From Streptomyces sp. Ru72 (GTDB lineage: Bacteria; Actinomycetota; Actinomycetes; Streptomycetales; Streptomycetaceae): DNA of 64,000 bases. The translations under genes and the position numbers were made by a program. Positions 39,179-49,180 of the stretch are shown piece after piece. The DNA lies in NCBI RefSeq assembly GCF_002920635.1, contig NZ_PQSR01000020.1, positions 43,957 through 107,956 of the forward strand, written 5' to 3'. Each line of letters begins with the position of its first letter. Position 1 is the stretch's first letter. The notes below the pieces were generated by a model. It was not told where the DNA came from. It worked only from the letters and a program-made list of their open reading frames with translations, and did not search any database.

Positions 39179-40186
39179 ATGACACCGACCCGCCAAACAA
39201 CCGTCCGCCTCACGCAGTTCGCCCACGGTGGCGGCTGCGCCTGCAAGATCCCGCCCGGAGAGCTGGAGGAGGTGGTCGCGGGGCTGACCGTGCCACCGCT
39301 CGCCGGGGGCGACACCCCGCTGCTGGTCGGCCTCGCCACCGGCGACGACGCGGCAGTGGTCACCCACCGGGGAGCGGCGATCGTCTGCACCGCCGACTTC
39401 TTCACCCCGGTCGTGGACGACCCCTACGACTGGGGGCGCATCGCCGCCGCCAACGCCCTGTCCGACGTGTACGCGATGGGCGGCCGTCCCGTGCTGGCCG
39501 TGAACCTCCTGTCCTGGCCGCGCGACCGGCTCCCGTTCGACCTGGCCCGCGAGGTGCTGCGCGGTGGACTGGACGTCGCCACCGAGGCGGGCTGCCACGT
39601 GGGCGGCGGGCACAGCGTGGACGACCCGGAACCGAAGTACGGCATGGCCGTCACCGGTGTCGCCGACCCCGAGCGGCTGCTGCGCAACGACGCCGGCCGG
39701 CCGGGACTGCCGCTGTCGCTGACCAAGCCTCTGGGCATCGGTGTGCTCAACAACCGGCACAAGGTCACCGGTGAACGGTTCGAGCAGGCCATCGCCACGA
39801 TGGCCGCACTCAACCGGGACGCGTCCCAGGCCGCCCTCGCTGCCGGAATCACCTGTGCCACCGACGTCACCGGCTTCGGCCTCCTCGGCCATCTGCACAA
39901 GCTGGTCCGCGCCTCCAACGTCACCGCCGTGGTCGACACCGCGGCCGTGCCCTACCTGGACGGCGCCCGGGAAGCCGTACGGGACGGTTACGTCAGCGGC
40001 GGCACCCGGCGCAACCTGGAATGGGTCGCCCCGCACACCGACTTCGGGGACACGGACGCCGACACCCGCCTGCTGCTGGCCGACGCGCAGACCTCCGGCG
40101 GCCTGCTCGTCGCCGGGGAGGTACCCGGCGCGCCGGTGATCGGGGAACTCGTCCCGCGCGGCTCGCACTCGGTGGTGCTGAAGTGA
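39179..40186 (+). CDS. selD: selenide, water dikinase (selenophosphate synthetase) SelD
   Basis: 335 residues. SelD makes selenophosphate from selenide and ATP. The active-site pattern C-x-C-K is Cys20-Ala21-Cys22-Lys23 in AHGGGCACKIPPGEL; the reactive position is Cys, not Sec. ATP-binding landmarks include GLATGDDAAV, CTADFFTPVVDDPYDWGRIAAANALSDVYAMGG and the C-terminal CATDVTGFGLLGH. It starts at ATG after GGGAGACAGGG. The stop is 16 bases from the convergent formate dehydrogenase gene. Confidence 0.95.
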   Translation: MTPTRQTTVRLTQFAHGGGCACKIPPGELEEVVAGLTVPPLAGGDTPLLVGLATGDDAAVVTHRGAAIVCTADFFTPVVDDPYDWGRIAAANALSDVYAMGGRPVLAVNLLSWPRDRLPFDLAREVLRGGLDVATEAGCHVGGGHSVDDPEPKYGMAVTGVADPERLLRNDAGRPGLPLSLTKPLGIGVLNNRHKVTGERFEQAIATMAALNRDASQAALAAGITCATDVTGFGLLGHLHKLVRASNVTAVVDTAAVPYLDGAREAVRDGYVSGGTRRNLEWVAPHTDFGDTDADTRLLLADAQTSGGLLVAGEVPGAPVIGELVPRGSHSVVLK

Positions 40187-40202
40187 GCTCCGCGACGGCG
40201 GT

Positions 40203-43200
40203 TCAGACCTCCGTACCGGTGTGGTCGTCGATGCCGGCCCGGGCCCGGTAGGCACGCACCAGCTCGACGGCGGCCGGTCCTCTGGGACGCCGACCGGGCC
40301 GGATGTCGACGGCGAACGCCTTCGTCTCCTGGATATGGGTGTTGGGGTCGAGGGACATGTGCAGCAGCTCGTTGGCCGCGTCGCCCGTGGTGTAGCCGTT
40401 CGGCCCCCAGTGATAGGGCAGACCGACCTGGTGCAGGGTGCGGCCGTGCACGGTCAGCGGCGGCACCCGGTCGGTCACCAGCACCCGCGCCTCGATGACG
40501 TTCCGGGCGCTGACGATCGTCGCCCAGCCGGTGTGCTCCAGGCCGCGCTCGGCGGCGAGTTCGGGTGACACCTCGCAGAAGAACTCCGGCTGCAACTCCG
40601 CCAGGTAGGGCTGCCAGCGGGACATGCCGCCCGCGGTGTGGTGCTCGGTGAGCCGGTAGGTGGTGGCGACGTACGGGAACACCTCCGTGCCCGGCTCGTC
40701 GCCGCTGGGCTGGTAGCGGTTGTCCGGGTGCGTCGGCATCAACTGCCGTACGGGATTGCGCTGCTGGGGGTAGAGCAGGTTGGTGAAGGGCGAGTCCTGC
40801 GGCTCGTAGTGAGTGGGAAGCGGCCCGTCGGTGAGCCCGGAGGGCACGAACAGCCAGGCCTTGCCGTCGGCCTGCATGATGAACGCGTCGGTGCCCGACA
40901 GCGCCTCGGCGCCCGTGGCGTCCGGCGGGGGCTGGTGGCCGGGCGACTTGTCGTTCGCGAAGTCGGGGATGTCGTGGCCCACCCACAGCGCCTTCTCCTC
41001 GTCCCACCACACCAGTGCCTTGCGCTCGCTCCACGGCCTGCCGTCCGGGTCCGCGGAGGCGCGGTTGTACAGGATGCGGCGGTTGGCCGGCCAGGCCCAG
41101 CCCCACTCGTTCGCCACCCAGTTCTGCTGCCGGCCCGGCTTGCGGCGGGCCGCCTGGTTCACGCCGTCGGCGTAGACCCCGCAGTAGATCCAGCAGCCGC
41201 AGGCGGTGGAACCGTCGTCTTCCAGCTGCTCGTAGGAGGCCAGTGGGTTGCCCTCGGCGTCGTAGCCGTTGATCTCCGCGAGAACCGCCTCCGCATCCGG
41301 TTCGGCGATCTGGCCCTTCGTGGGGTAGTCCCAGGTCAGGTCCAGCACCGGGCGGTCCATTCCGTCGGCCGACCCGGCGAGCTTCTCCCGGATGACGCGG
41401 CCGAGGTGGTAGGTGAACCACAGGTCGCTGCGCGCCTCGCCGGGCGGCTCGACGGCCTGGTGGTGCCACTGCAGCAGGCGCTGGGTGTTGGTGAACGTGC
41501 CGTCCTTCTCGGTGTGCGCGGCGGCCGGCAGGAAGAACACCTCGGTGCGGATGTCCTCCGTGCGCAGCTCGCCCGTCTCGATCTCGGGGCCGTCCTTCCA
41601 CCAGGTGGCCGACTCGATGAGGGAGAAGTCGCGTACGACGAGCCAGTCGAGGTTGGCCATGCCGAGGCGCTGCATCTTGGAGTTCGCCGAGCCGACCGCC
41701 GGGTTCTCGCCCATCAGGAAGTAGCCCTTGCAGGTTCCCTCCAGCTGGGCCATCACCGTCTCGTAGGTCGAGTGGGAGCCCGTCAGGCGCGGCAGGTAGT
41801 CGAAGCAGAAGTCGTTGTCGGGCGTCGCGGCGTCGCCCCAGTACGCCTTGAGCAGGCTCACCAGGTACGAGCGCATGTTGCCCCAGTAGCCCTTGTGCGC
41901 CGCCTCCGCCTCGATGAAGGCGTCGAGGTCCTGGTTGTGGTGCGCGTGCGGCATCGGGATGTAGCCGGGCAGCAGGTTGAACAGGGTGGGGATGTCGGTC
42001 GAACCCTGGATGGAGGCGTGTCCGCGCAGGGCGAGGATGCCTCCACCCGGACGGCCGATGTTGCCGAGCAGGCTCTGCAGCACGGCGGCCGCACGGATGT
42101 ACTGGACACCGACGGTGTGCTGCGTCCAGCCGACCGCGTAGGCGAAGGCGGTGGTCCGCTCGCGTCCGGAGTTCTCCGACACGAGTTCGCACACCTGGCG
42201 GAACAGGTCCTGCGGCACCCCGCAGATCCGCTCGACCATCTCCGGTGTGTAGCGGGCGTAGTGGCGCTTGAGCACCTGGAAGACGCAGCGCGGATGGGTC
42301 AGTGTCTCGTCGCGCTCGGGCTCGCCCTCGGGGATCGCGGCGCCGCCCGAACCGTGGGCCTCACCGCGCGCCGCCTCCGACACCGAGCGGCCGCCACGGG
42401 TGCGCTCCTCGTACTCCTGGTCACGCTCGCCCGAGGCCGCCTGGATCTCCGTGCCCTCGTACTGCCAGCTGCTGTTGTCGTAGCTGCGGCTGTGGGCGTC
42501 CAGACCCGAGAAGACCCCGTCGAGGTCCTCGGTGTCCCGGAAGTCCTCCCGCAGCACCACCGGCGCGTTGGTGTACGCCACGATGTAGTCGCGGAAGTAC
42601 TTCTCGTTGCTCAACACATAGTTGACGATCCCGCCGAGGAAGGCGATGTCCGAGCCCGCGCGCAGCGGCACATGGAGATCGGCCAGCGCGCTGGTGCGGG
42701 TGAACCGCGGGTCGACGTGGATCACCTTCGCTCCGCGGGCCTTGGCCTCCATCACCCACTGGAACCCGACCGGATGGCACTCGGCCATGTTCGAGCCCTG
42801 GATGACGATGCAGTCGGAGTTCTGCAGGTCCTGCTGGAAGGTGGTCGCGCCGCCGCGGCCGAACGAGGTTCCCAGACCGGGAACGGTGGAGGAGTGTCAA
42901 ACACGTGCCTGGTTCTCGATCTGAATCGCTCCCAGGGCGGTGAACAGCTTCTTGATCAGGTAGTTCTCTTCGTTGTCGAGGGTCGCCCCGCCGAGGCTCG
43001 CGATCCCGAGCGTACGCCGGGTGCGGGTCCCGTCGACCTCCCACTGCCAGCCGGCCCGGCGCGCCGCGATCACCCGGTCGGCGATCATGTCCATCGCCGT
43101 GTCGAGGTCGAGACGCTCCCACTCGGTGCCGTACGGGCGCCGGTACAGGACGTGGTGCTCGCGCGCGTCGCCGGTGGTCAGCTGCAGGCTCGCCGCGCCC

Positions 43201-43463
43201 TTGGGGCACAGACGGCCGCGGGAGACGGGGGAGTCGGGGTCGCCCTCGATCTGCGTGACCCGCTCGTCCTCGACGTAGACGTTCTGGCCGCAGCCCACGG
43301 CGCAGTACGGGCAGACCGACTTGACCACCCGGTCGGCGGTGGCGACCCGGGGCGTGAGCCGCGCACTGGTCCCGCTCTTGGCGGCGGCCCCGCGGCCCAG
43401 CGGGTCGGTGCCCTTGAGCTGGCGGTAGACCGGCCAGGAGTCGATCCATGTGCGTACGCCCAT
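40203..43463 (-). CDS. fdhA: selenocysteine-containing formate dehydrogenase, catalytic alpha subunit
   Basis: 1086 residues with Sec189 encoded by TGA at 42899-42897 (context NQARV-Sec-HSSTVPGLGTSFG). The [4Fe-4S] cluster ligands are Cys51, Cys54, Cys58 and Cys86 (CPYCAVGC, LCPKG). The rest is the molybdopterin bis-MGD fold (IVIQGSNMAECHPVGFQW, GENPAVGSANSKMQRLGM, MTHPDN-type C-terminal domain). It oxidises formate to CO2 and passes electrons via the Fe-S subunit. The gene would be called as two ORFs (43463-42897 and 42788-40203) if TGA is taken as a stop. GGAGGAGCAGCAGAC precedes the ATG. Confidence 0.93.
42860..42899 (-). promoter_or_regulatory. bacterial SECIS element of the formate dehydrogenase gene
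   Basis: Directly downstream of the UGA, the minus strand forms a hairpin with 6-base arms GUUCCC and GGGAAC (42884-42879 and 42873-42868) and the apical loop GGUCU (42878-42874). The GGUCU loop is the same as in the E. coli fdhF SECIS, and the distance from UGA (about 18 bases) is typical. SelB should bind it. Confidence 0.88.
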
Positions 43464-43740
43464 GTCTGCTGCTCCTCCCGCTCCGTTCCTCGTCGTGCGG
43501 CCTCCCCGGCGCGGACGACGCCGGACCCCGGACGTTCCCGGCCCTCCTGCGGCAGATTCTCCCGCAGGCGGGCCAACACGGCATCCTCGAACGCCGCGTG
43601 TCGGCGCAGCCGGTCCCCGAGTTGACCGCCCGGATCGTCGAACTCCTCACCGGGCAGACCTTCGCCGCCCTCCGGTCCGGCTGGTCCTGGGTACCCGCCG
43701 GGCGGCCGGCGAAACGGCCGCCCGGTAGGGCGCCGGACCG
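43464..43740 (-). other. 277-base gap between nrfD-like and catalytic genes
   Basis: No gene can be called with certainty. One minus-strand frame reads GEEFDDPGGQLGDRLRRHAAFEDAVLARLRENLPQEG and is GC-rich at third positions, as real genes are, but no ATG or GTG precedes it in frame before the nrfD-like gene. It may be a small coupled protein or a shadow. The ribosome-binding site of the catalytic gene is at 43464-43478. Confidence 0.3.
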
Positions 43741-44760
43741 TCAGCGACCGCGGGCGTCCAGCCGTTCCCGCTGGGGTACGACCGTGTACTTGGGGTCTTC
43801 GGCGGACACCACCCCGGCCTGGAACACGGCGAACCGCAGGGCCGCCGAGCCGGCCAGCAGTGCCGCGCCCGCCGTCGCCGGCAGGCGGCGGCCCGGACGC
43901 CGGCCCGCGAGGGTCGCCAGCACGGCGCCGCCCGCCGTGAGCGCCTCCGCGGCGCGCAGCAGCGCATGGGGCCTGCCGTGCTCGTACGGTTCCGCCGCCA
44001 GACCCGTGCGCCGCTTCATCAGCCGGAAGGCGCCGAGTTCCAGGGCGGCACCCAGCACCGCCATACGGCGCGCGGGCCCCGCCTGCGTCGCCGGGGCGCC
44101 GATCAGGCCCAGTCCGGCCGCCGCGCTCGCGGCGGACCCCGCGAACACGAACGGCATCTCGCGGTAGCCCTCGTGCCACGAGGGCACCGCGGTGTCGGAG
44201 ATCAGGACGGCGGTGTAGGTGGCGACCGCCGGACCCAGGACGGCCGCGCCCGCCGTGGCGGCGGCCCCCGCCGTGCGGTGGCGGCCCGCGACGTCGGCGG
44301 CCGCCGCGGCCACGGTCAGCGGCGCGTAACCGGCGAGCAGCCAGGAGCCGACGCTCATCGGTGAGGTCGGCTTGAGGACGCGGAGCATGTTGATGAAACG
44401 GGCCGGGCGCCCGAGATCGTGCACGAGCGCGGCCAGCGACAGCGAGATCGCGCCCGCGGCGCCCAGCTTCGCGGTACGGGCCAGCACCGGCCGCCCGGTG
44501 ACCTGCCCCCCGGCGGCGAGCAGCGACGACGCGCCCGCGAGGCCACCGAGGTAGAGGTAGCCCGCGATGTCGAGGGGTTTCCAGACCGGCTTGTTCAGGA
44601 TCGGTTTGCCGTAGTACGAGGAGAACCGCGCCTCGGGCACCATGGACCGCTCGCCGCGTCCGCGGCGCCGCCGACGGCGTCCGGTGTGCGCACCGGTCAG
44701 AGCCTCGCGTCCGGGGCGGGCCCCCTGCACGCCCTCGCGGGTGACGTCCGATCCGGTCAT
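43741..44760 (-). CDS. NrfD/PsrC-family membrane subunit of formate dehydrogenase
   Basis: 339 residues. After 40 disordered, Arg-rich residues come eight to nine membrane helices (LDIAGYLYLGGLAGASSLLAAGG, AKLGAAGAISLSLAALVHDLGRP, MSVGSWLLAGYAPLTVAAAAADVAG, AAATAGAAVLGPAVATYTAVLISDTAVP). The GRP-ARFINMLRVLKPTSPMSVGSW text is the NrfD quinone-site signature. It should pass electrons between the Fe-S subunit and menaquinone. The ATG overlaps the beta-subunit stop (ATGA). A haem b subunit of the FdnI type is not present; NrfD takes its place. Confidence 0.85.
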   Translation of the reverse strand: MTGSDVTREGVQGARPGREALTGAHTGRRRRRRGRGERSMVPEARFSSYYGKPILNKPVWKPLDIAGYLYLGGLAGASSLLAAGGQVTGRPVLARTAKLGAAGAISLSLAALVHDLGRPARFINMLRVLKPTSPMSVGSWLLAGYAPLTVAAAAADVAGRHRTAGAAATAGAAVLGPAVATYTAVLISDTAVPSWHEGYREMPFVFAGSAASAAAGLGLIGAPATQAGPARRMAVLGAALELGAFRLMKRRTGLAAEPYEHGRPHALLRAAEALTAGGAVLATLAGRRPGRRLPATAGAALLAGSAALRFAVFQAGVVSAEDPKYTVVPQRERLDARGR

Positions 44761-45803
44761 CGCGGCCTCCTGGCGAAGCTGACGGCGGCCAGCGCCGCGA
44801 GCGATGCGGCGGCCGCCGCCGCGTGCCGCCACATCGAGGGCAGATCCCGGGTGGTGACGACGGGGTCGGGCGGCAGACCGTAGACCTCCGGCTCGTCCAG
44901 CAGCAGGAAGAACGCGCCGTCGCCGCCGACGCCGTCCTCGGGGTTCTCGCCGTACAGCCGGGCATCGGTGACACCGGCGGCGTGGAGCCGGGCGACCCGG
45001 GCGGCCGCGCGTTCGCGCAGCTCGTCCAGCGGGCCGAACTGGATGGAGTCGGTGGGGCAGGACTTGGCGCACGCCGGTTCCATCCCGACGCCGAGCCGGT
45101 CGTAGCACAGGGTGCACTTCCACACCCGCCCGTCCTGGGGACGCTGGTCGATGACGCCGTACGGGCAGGCGGGCACGCAATACCCGCAGCCGTTGCAGAT
45201 GTCCTCCTGGACCACCACTGTGCCGAACTCCGTCCGGAACAGCGACCCGGTCGGGCACACGTCGAGACAGGCCGCGTGGGTGCAGTGCTTGCAGACGTCG
45301 GAGGCCATCAGCCAGCGCAGTTCGGTGCGCCCGTCCGGGGACACCGGCGAGATCTCCCCGGCCGGTGCGCCGGGGGGTGCGGAGCCGGGCGTGGGCGCCG
45401 TGGCTCCCGGGCCCGGGGAGGAGGCGGAGGTGCCGAGGCTCCGGGCGGCGTCGAAGACGTCGACGTCCTGGTGGCCTGCACCGGGCTCCTGCCCGCCGAG
45501 CGGCTTGCGCTGCTCGATGAAGGCCACGTGCCGCCAGGTGTCCGCACCCAGCCCCTGGGTGTTGTCGTAGGACATGCCGGTCAGTTCAAGGCCGTCCTCG
45601 GGTACGGAGTTCCACTCCTTGCACGCCACCTCGCACGCCTTGCAGCCGATGCACACGGAGGTGTCCGTGAAGAAACCCATGCGCGGCGGGGTGTCGGTGT
45701 ACCCGGCCGCCTTCGCCACGTCGGGTTGCGGGCCGAAGAGCAGGTTGGCGCGCACGGCGTCCTCGCCTGCCCCGCCGGCCTCCGCGGCGCTGCCACGCGT
45801 CAT
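44757..45803 (-). CDS. formate dehydrogenase iron-sulfur (4Fe-4S) beta subunit
   Basis: 348 residues. Four [4Fe-4S] cluster motifs are visible: CIGCKACEVACKEW (Cys51-61), DVCKHCTHAACLDVC, EDICNGCGYCVPACPYG, and WKCTLCYDRLG with a later CAKSCPT. Between the first and second clusters lies a 55-residue Gly/Pro/Ala-rich insertion (about 101-158). A C-terminal hydrophobic stretch (AAAAAASLAALAAVSFA) may be a membrane anchor. It relays electrons from the Sec-containing subunit to the NrfD-like one. It is the first gene of the operon. Confidence 0.9.
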   Translation of the reverse strand: MTRGSAAEAGGAGEDAVRANLLFGPQPDVAKAAGYTDTPPRMGFFTDTSVCIGCKACEVACKEWNSVPEDGLELTGMSYDNTQGLGADTWRHVAFIEQRKPLGGQEPGAGHQDVDVFDAARSLGTSASSPGPGATAPTPGSAPPGAPAGEISPVSPDGRTELRWLMASDVCKHCTHAACLDVCPTGSLFRTEFGTVVVQEDICNGCGYCVPACPYGVIDQRPQDGRVWKCTLCYDRLGVGMEPACAKSCPTDSIQFGPLDELRERAAARVARLHAAGVTDARLYGENPEDGVGGDGAFFLLLDEPEVYGLPPDPVVTTRDLPSMWRHAAAAAASLAALAAVSFARRPR

Positions 45804-45974
45804 GCCCCAACCTCCTAGGCCCTGTCGTCATCGGCACCCGTCGAGCTCGGCGCTCACTCGCGTTTCGAGCCTGGCACGAGTCCCCCGGGCGCGCTCGCCG
45901 GAAACGCCCTCGGAGGATTCCGTGCCGGAGGCGGCAGTTCCGCGGCTCGGCCGTTCGGCCCGCGCGGGCGGGCG

Positions 45975-46715
45975 TCAGTTGGCCGACGGGCTGGGCGTGG
46001 GGGCGGCCGTGTTGATGTTCAGGTCCGGGCGCGGGGTGAGGACGACCATCGGCTCTCCGGGCTGGGGCGCCGGCGGGGTGAGCTGGTCCTTGGGGAGCTT
46101 CGGCGGGGTGGTCTGCTGGAAGTTGGCCTGGTCGAAGTTGACCGTGCCCGTCTTCTCCATCATGGTCAGGTGGTCCAGGACGGTGTCGTTGGCCAGGTCG
46201 GCGAGCTGACGCACCAGCGTGTTCTTGGTGGTGGCGCGGATCTTGGCGATCACCGGGAAGATCTGGCCGTGGGTCACCCGCATGATGTTGGCGGCGGTGG
46301 AGTCGAACTCCTTGCCGTTCGCGGCCTGTGCGGTCGCCACGAACTGCTGCTGTTGCGGAGTGGCCCGGTTGGGCAGGGTGATGCCCAGCTCCGGGGCGAT
46401 CTTGCGGCACATCTCGTCGAGTCCGGCGTGCCCGACGATCAGGTGCTTGCCCGCTTCCCGCATCTCCGGCGACGATCCCTTCTTCAGGGAGATCTCCCCC
46501 AGGGGGTACTCCCACAGCCCCGCTGAGCGCACCTTGACGACGAAGTCGCGGTCGGCCTCGGTGAGCGGCCCGTACCGGGTGTTGGCGATGACACGGTCCG
46601 GCGAGCTGGACGTGGTCTGGACGCCGAGCATGGCGGGGTAGGCGAGGGCGGTGAGGGTCAGGCCCAGCGCCCCGGCCACGAAGAGGGTTCCTGCGATGTT
46701 GCGGGATATGGGCAT
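45975..46715 (-). CDS. DUF4142 domain secreted or membrane-anchored protein
   Basis: 246 residues. The N-terminus (ISRNIAGTLFVAGALGLTLTALAYPAMLG) is a signal or anchor helix. The DUF4142 core (TEADRDFVVKVRSAGLWEYPLGEISLKKGSSPEMREAGKHLIVGHAGLDEMCRKIAPELG) is a four-helix bundle with conserved His residues that resembles ferritin-like proteins. A Pro-rich tail follows. DUF4142 proteins are often found near oxidases and have no fixed function. The ATG follows GGAGGCAGC. Confidence 0.8.
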   Translation of the reverse strand: MPISRNIAGTLFVAGALGLTLTALAYPAMLGVQTTSSSPDRVIANTRYGPLTEADRDFVVKVRSAGLWEYPLGEISLKKGSSPEMREAGKHLIVGHAGLDEMCRKIAPELGITLPNRATPQQQQFVATAQAANGKEFDSTAANIMRVTHGQIFPVIAKIRATTKNTLVRQLADLANDTVLDHLTMMEKTGTVNFDQANFQQTTPPKLPKDQLTPPAPQPGEPMVVLTPRPDLNINTAAPTPSPSAN

Positions 46716-46847
46716 GCTGCCTCCATGCACGAGCGGCTTGTACAGCAGGAGGTACGTAGGCGCCAGCCGCATCGATCATTGCTTTGGGAAAAACTTGTTC
46801 AGCGCCCTGTGTCGTGCGTCACAGCGGGAGGCGAGCCGGAGGTGTGC

Positions 46848-47219
46848 TCAGGGTGTCAGCCGGAAGACAGCCGTGATCAGGCCGGCGATGCCGAGGAGCG
46901 CGCAGGCGCACGCCGCGTGGGCCTTGAACAAAGCGCGCCGCAGTGTGATGTACCGGGCCTCGTACTCGTCCCGCAGCTCCCGGGCGCGCCGGGCGATGGT
47001 GGCCAGCGTCTGACGGGTGATGTCGAGACGCCGGCTGACGTAGTGGTGTACCAGGTCCTCGGCCTGTGCGGTCGTCAGCCACGGGAGCCGGGCGCACAGG
47101 GCCTCGGCTTCGCGGTGCGCCCTGTCGTACTCGGCGTGGGCGAGCAGGTACCCCTCGACTTCGGCGGCGAGCGCGGGACCCTCGGCGTGCGGCGGCCTGT
47201 CGTCCGGTGCCGGGCTCAC
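46848..47219 (-). CDS. small protein with C-terminal membrane helix, coupled to oxidase subunit I
   Basis: 123 residues from a GTG that overlaps the ctaD stop (GTGA). A helical, charged N-terminal part ([53 protein letters not shown]) is followed by a helix of 15-20 residues ending in [17 protein letters not shown]. Not a known cytochrome oxidase subunit. Its tight coupling to ctaD suggests a helper of that oxidase (inference). Confidence 0.6.
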   Translation of the reverse strand: MSPAPDDRPPHAEGPALAAEVEGYLLAHAEYDRAHREAEALCARLPWLTTAQAEDLVHHYVSRRLDITRQTLATIARRARELRDEYEARYITLRRALFKAHAACACALLGIAGLITAVFRLTP

Positions 47220-48928
47220 CGCGGGGGTCCCTGGTGCCCCGGCGCCTCGATGACGTCGCGCTTGCCGGTGTACGTCACGTAGTCGACCTCGGCCATGTCG
47301 GGGTGGTGCAGGTCGAAGGCGGGGGACTCCGAGCGGATGCGGGGCAGGGTGGTGAAGTTGTGGCGCGGCGGTGGGCAGGAGGTCGCCCACTCCAGCGAGC
47401 GGCCGTAACCCCAGGGGTCGTCGACCTGGACGCGCTCGCCGTACTGCGCGGTCTTCCACACGTTGTACAGGAACGGCAGGGTGGACAGGCCGAGCAGGAA
47501 GGCGCCGATGCTCGAAACGGTGTTCAGCCAGGTGAAGCCGTCGGCGGCCAGATAGTCGGCGTAGCGGCGGGGCATGCCCTCGGCCCCGAGCCAGTGCTGG
47601 ACGAGGAACGTCGTGTGGAAACCGACGAACAGCGTCCAGAAGTGGATTTTCTCCAGGCGGGTGTCGAGCATGGTGCCGGTCATCTTCGGCCACCAAAAGC
47701 TGAAGCCGCCGAACATCGCGAACACGATCGTGCCGAAGAGCACGTAGTGGAAGTGCGCCACCACGAAGTAGGTGTCGGTGACGTGCCAGTCCAACGGCGG
47801 CGAGCCGAGGATGACGCCGGTCAGGCCGCCGAAGAGGAAGGTGACGAGGAAGCCGGCCGCCCACAGCATCGGTGGCTCGAAGGACAGCGAGCCCTTCCAC
47901 ATGGTGCCGATCCAGTTGAAGAACTTCACCCCCGTGGGTACCGCGATGAGATACGTCAGGAAGGAGAAGAACGGCAGCAGTACGGCCTGGGTGGCGAACA
48001 TGTGATGTGCCCAGACCGTGACCGAGAGGCCGGCGATGGCGATGGTCGCGCCCACCAGTCCCAGGTACCCGAAGATCGGCTTGCGGGCGAAGACCGGGAT
48101 GATCTCGCTGATCACGCCGAAGAACGGCAGCGCCAGGATGTAGACCTCGGGATGGCCGAAGAACCAGAACAGGTGCTGCCACAGGATCGAGCCCTCGACG
48201 GCCGGGTCGAAGACGTGGGAGCCGAAGTGGCGGTCGGCCTCCAGCGCGAGCAGCGCCGCGGCGAGGACGGGGAAGGCGAACAGGACGAGGACCGAGGTCA
48301 GCAGCACGTTCCAGGTGAAGATCGGCATGCGGAAGATCGTCATGCCGGGGGCACGCATGCACACGATCGTGGTGATGAAGTTGACCGCACCCAGGATTGT
48401 CCCGAATCCGGACAGGGCGAGTCCCATGATCCACAGGTCGCCACCGAGGTGCGCGGTTCGTGCAGGTCCGCTGAGCGGGGTGTAGGCCGTCCAGCCGAAG
48501 TCGGCGGCACCGTCGGGGGTGAGGAAACCGCTCATCGCGATCAGGGCCCCGAAGAGGAACAGCCAGTACGACAGCATGTTGAGTCGTGGGAACGCCACGT
48601 CGGGTGAGCCGATCTGCAGCGGCATCACCGCGTTGGCGAAGCCGGCGAAGGTGGGGGTGGCGAACAGCAGCAGCATGATCGTGCCGTGCATGGTGAACGC
48701 CTGGTTGTACTGTTCGGGCGACAGGATCTGCAGGCCCGGGCGGGCCAGCTCGGCCCGGATCAGCATCGCCAGCACCCCGCCGATCAGGAAGAACACGAAA
48801 GACGTGGCCAGGTACAGGTGCCCGATCTTCTTGTGATCCGTCGTCGTCAGCCACGCCACGACCACGCGGCCCGGATGGCGACGCCCCTCGACCGGTACGA
48901 GTGTGACCGGCTCCGTCTGTGAGGTCAT
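47216..48928 (-). CDS. ctaD: cytochrome c oxidase subunit I (orphan copy)
   Basis: 570 residues with 12 membrane helices. Haem and copper ligands are present: [15 protein letters not shown] (low-spin haem His), [14 protein letters not shown] (His-Pro-Glu-Val-Tyr, CuB His and cross-linked Tyr), [12 protein letters not shown] (two His) and [12 protein letters not shown] (haem His pair). Subunits II and III are not adjacent, unlike the main aa3 operon, so this is an additional subunit I. It may combine with subunits encoded elsewhere. ATG after GGGAG. Confidence 0.93.
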   Translation of the reverse strand: MTSQTEPVTLVPVEGRRHPGRVVVAWLTTTDHKKIGHLYLATSFVFFLIGGVLAMLIRAELARPGLQILSPEQYNQAFTMHGTIMLLLFATPTFAGFANAVMPLQIGSPDVAFPRLNMLSYWLFLFGALIAMSGFLTPDGAADFGWTAYTPLSGPARTAHLGGDLWIMGLALSGFGTILGAVNFITTIVCMRAPGMTIFRMPIFTWNVLLTSVLVLFAFPVLAAALLALEADRHFGSHVFDPAVEGSILWQHLFWFFGHPEVYILALPFFGVISEIIPVFARKPIFGYLGLVGATIAIAGLSVTVWAHHMFATQAVLLPFFSFLTYLIAVPTGVKFFNWIGTMWKGSLSFEPPMLWAAGFLVTFLFGGLTGVILGSPPLDWHVTDTYFVVAHFHYVLFGTIVFAMFGGFSFWWPKMTGTMLDTRLEKIHFWTLFVGFHTTFLVQHWLGAEGMPRRYADYLAADGFTWLNTVSSIGAFLLGLSTLPFLYNVWKTAQYGERVQVDDPWGYGRSLEWATSCPPPRHNFTTLPRIRSESPAFDLHHPDMAEVDYVTYTGKRDVIEAPGHQGPPR

Positions 48929-49180
48929 CGAAACAACTCCCGATACGGGAAAAGCGGCGAATGGGAATTACCCGGTCAAAGATCCCGTAACGGTGCTTGA
49001 TGCGCACGTGCATGGGGGCTGAATGGCTCGTCGTGTCGGACGCGGGCGCGTGCGTCCGCCGGTCATGGCGCGGTCGGTGAGGCGGGCGTCCAGTGGCGGG
49101 TGCATGCCACCTGACCTATCCTCACGAGCAGGACGACGTGAGGTGCCGGCGGGTGCCCGGCGGAGCGCACGAGGCAGACC

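Noticed and set aside
42897..42899. Stop codon breaking the formate dehydrogenase gene into two genes or a pseudogene
   Set aside because: The codon sits at the Sec position, a SECIS hairpin follows, and selA, selB, selD and tRNA-Sec are next door.
40638..43625. 995-codon open frame on the plus strand antisense to the formate dehydrogenase gene
   Set aside because: A shadow of high-GC codon bias; its product has no recognisable domain and the opposite strand encodes a known enzyme.
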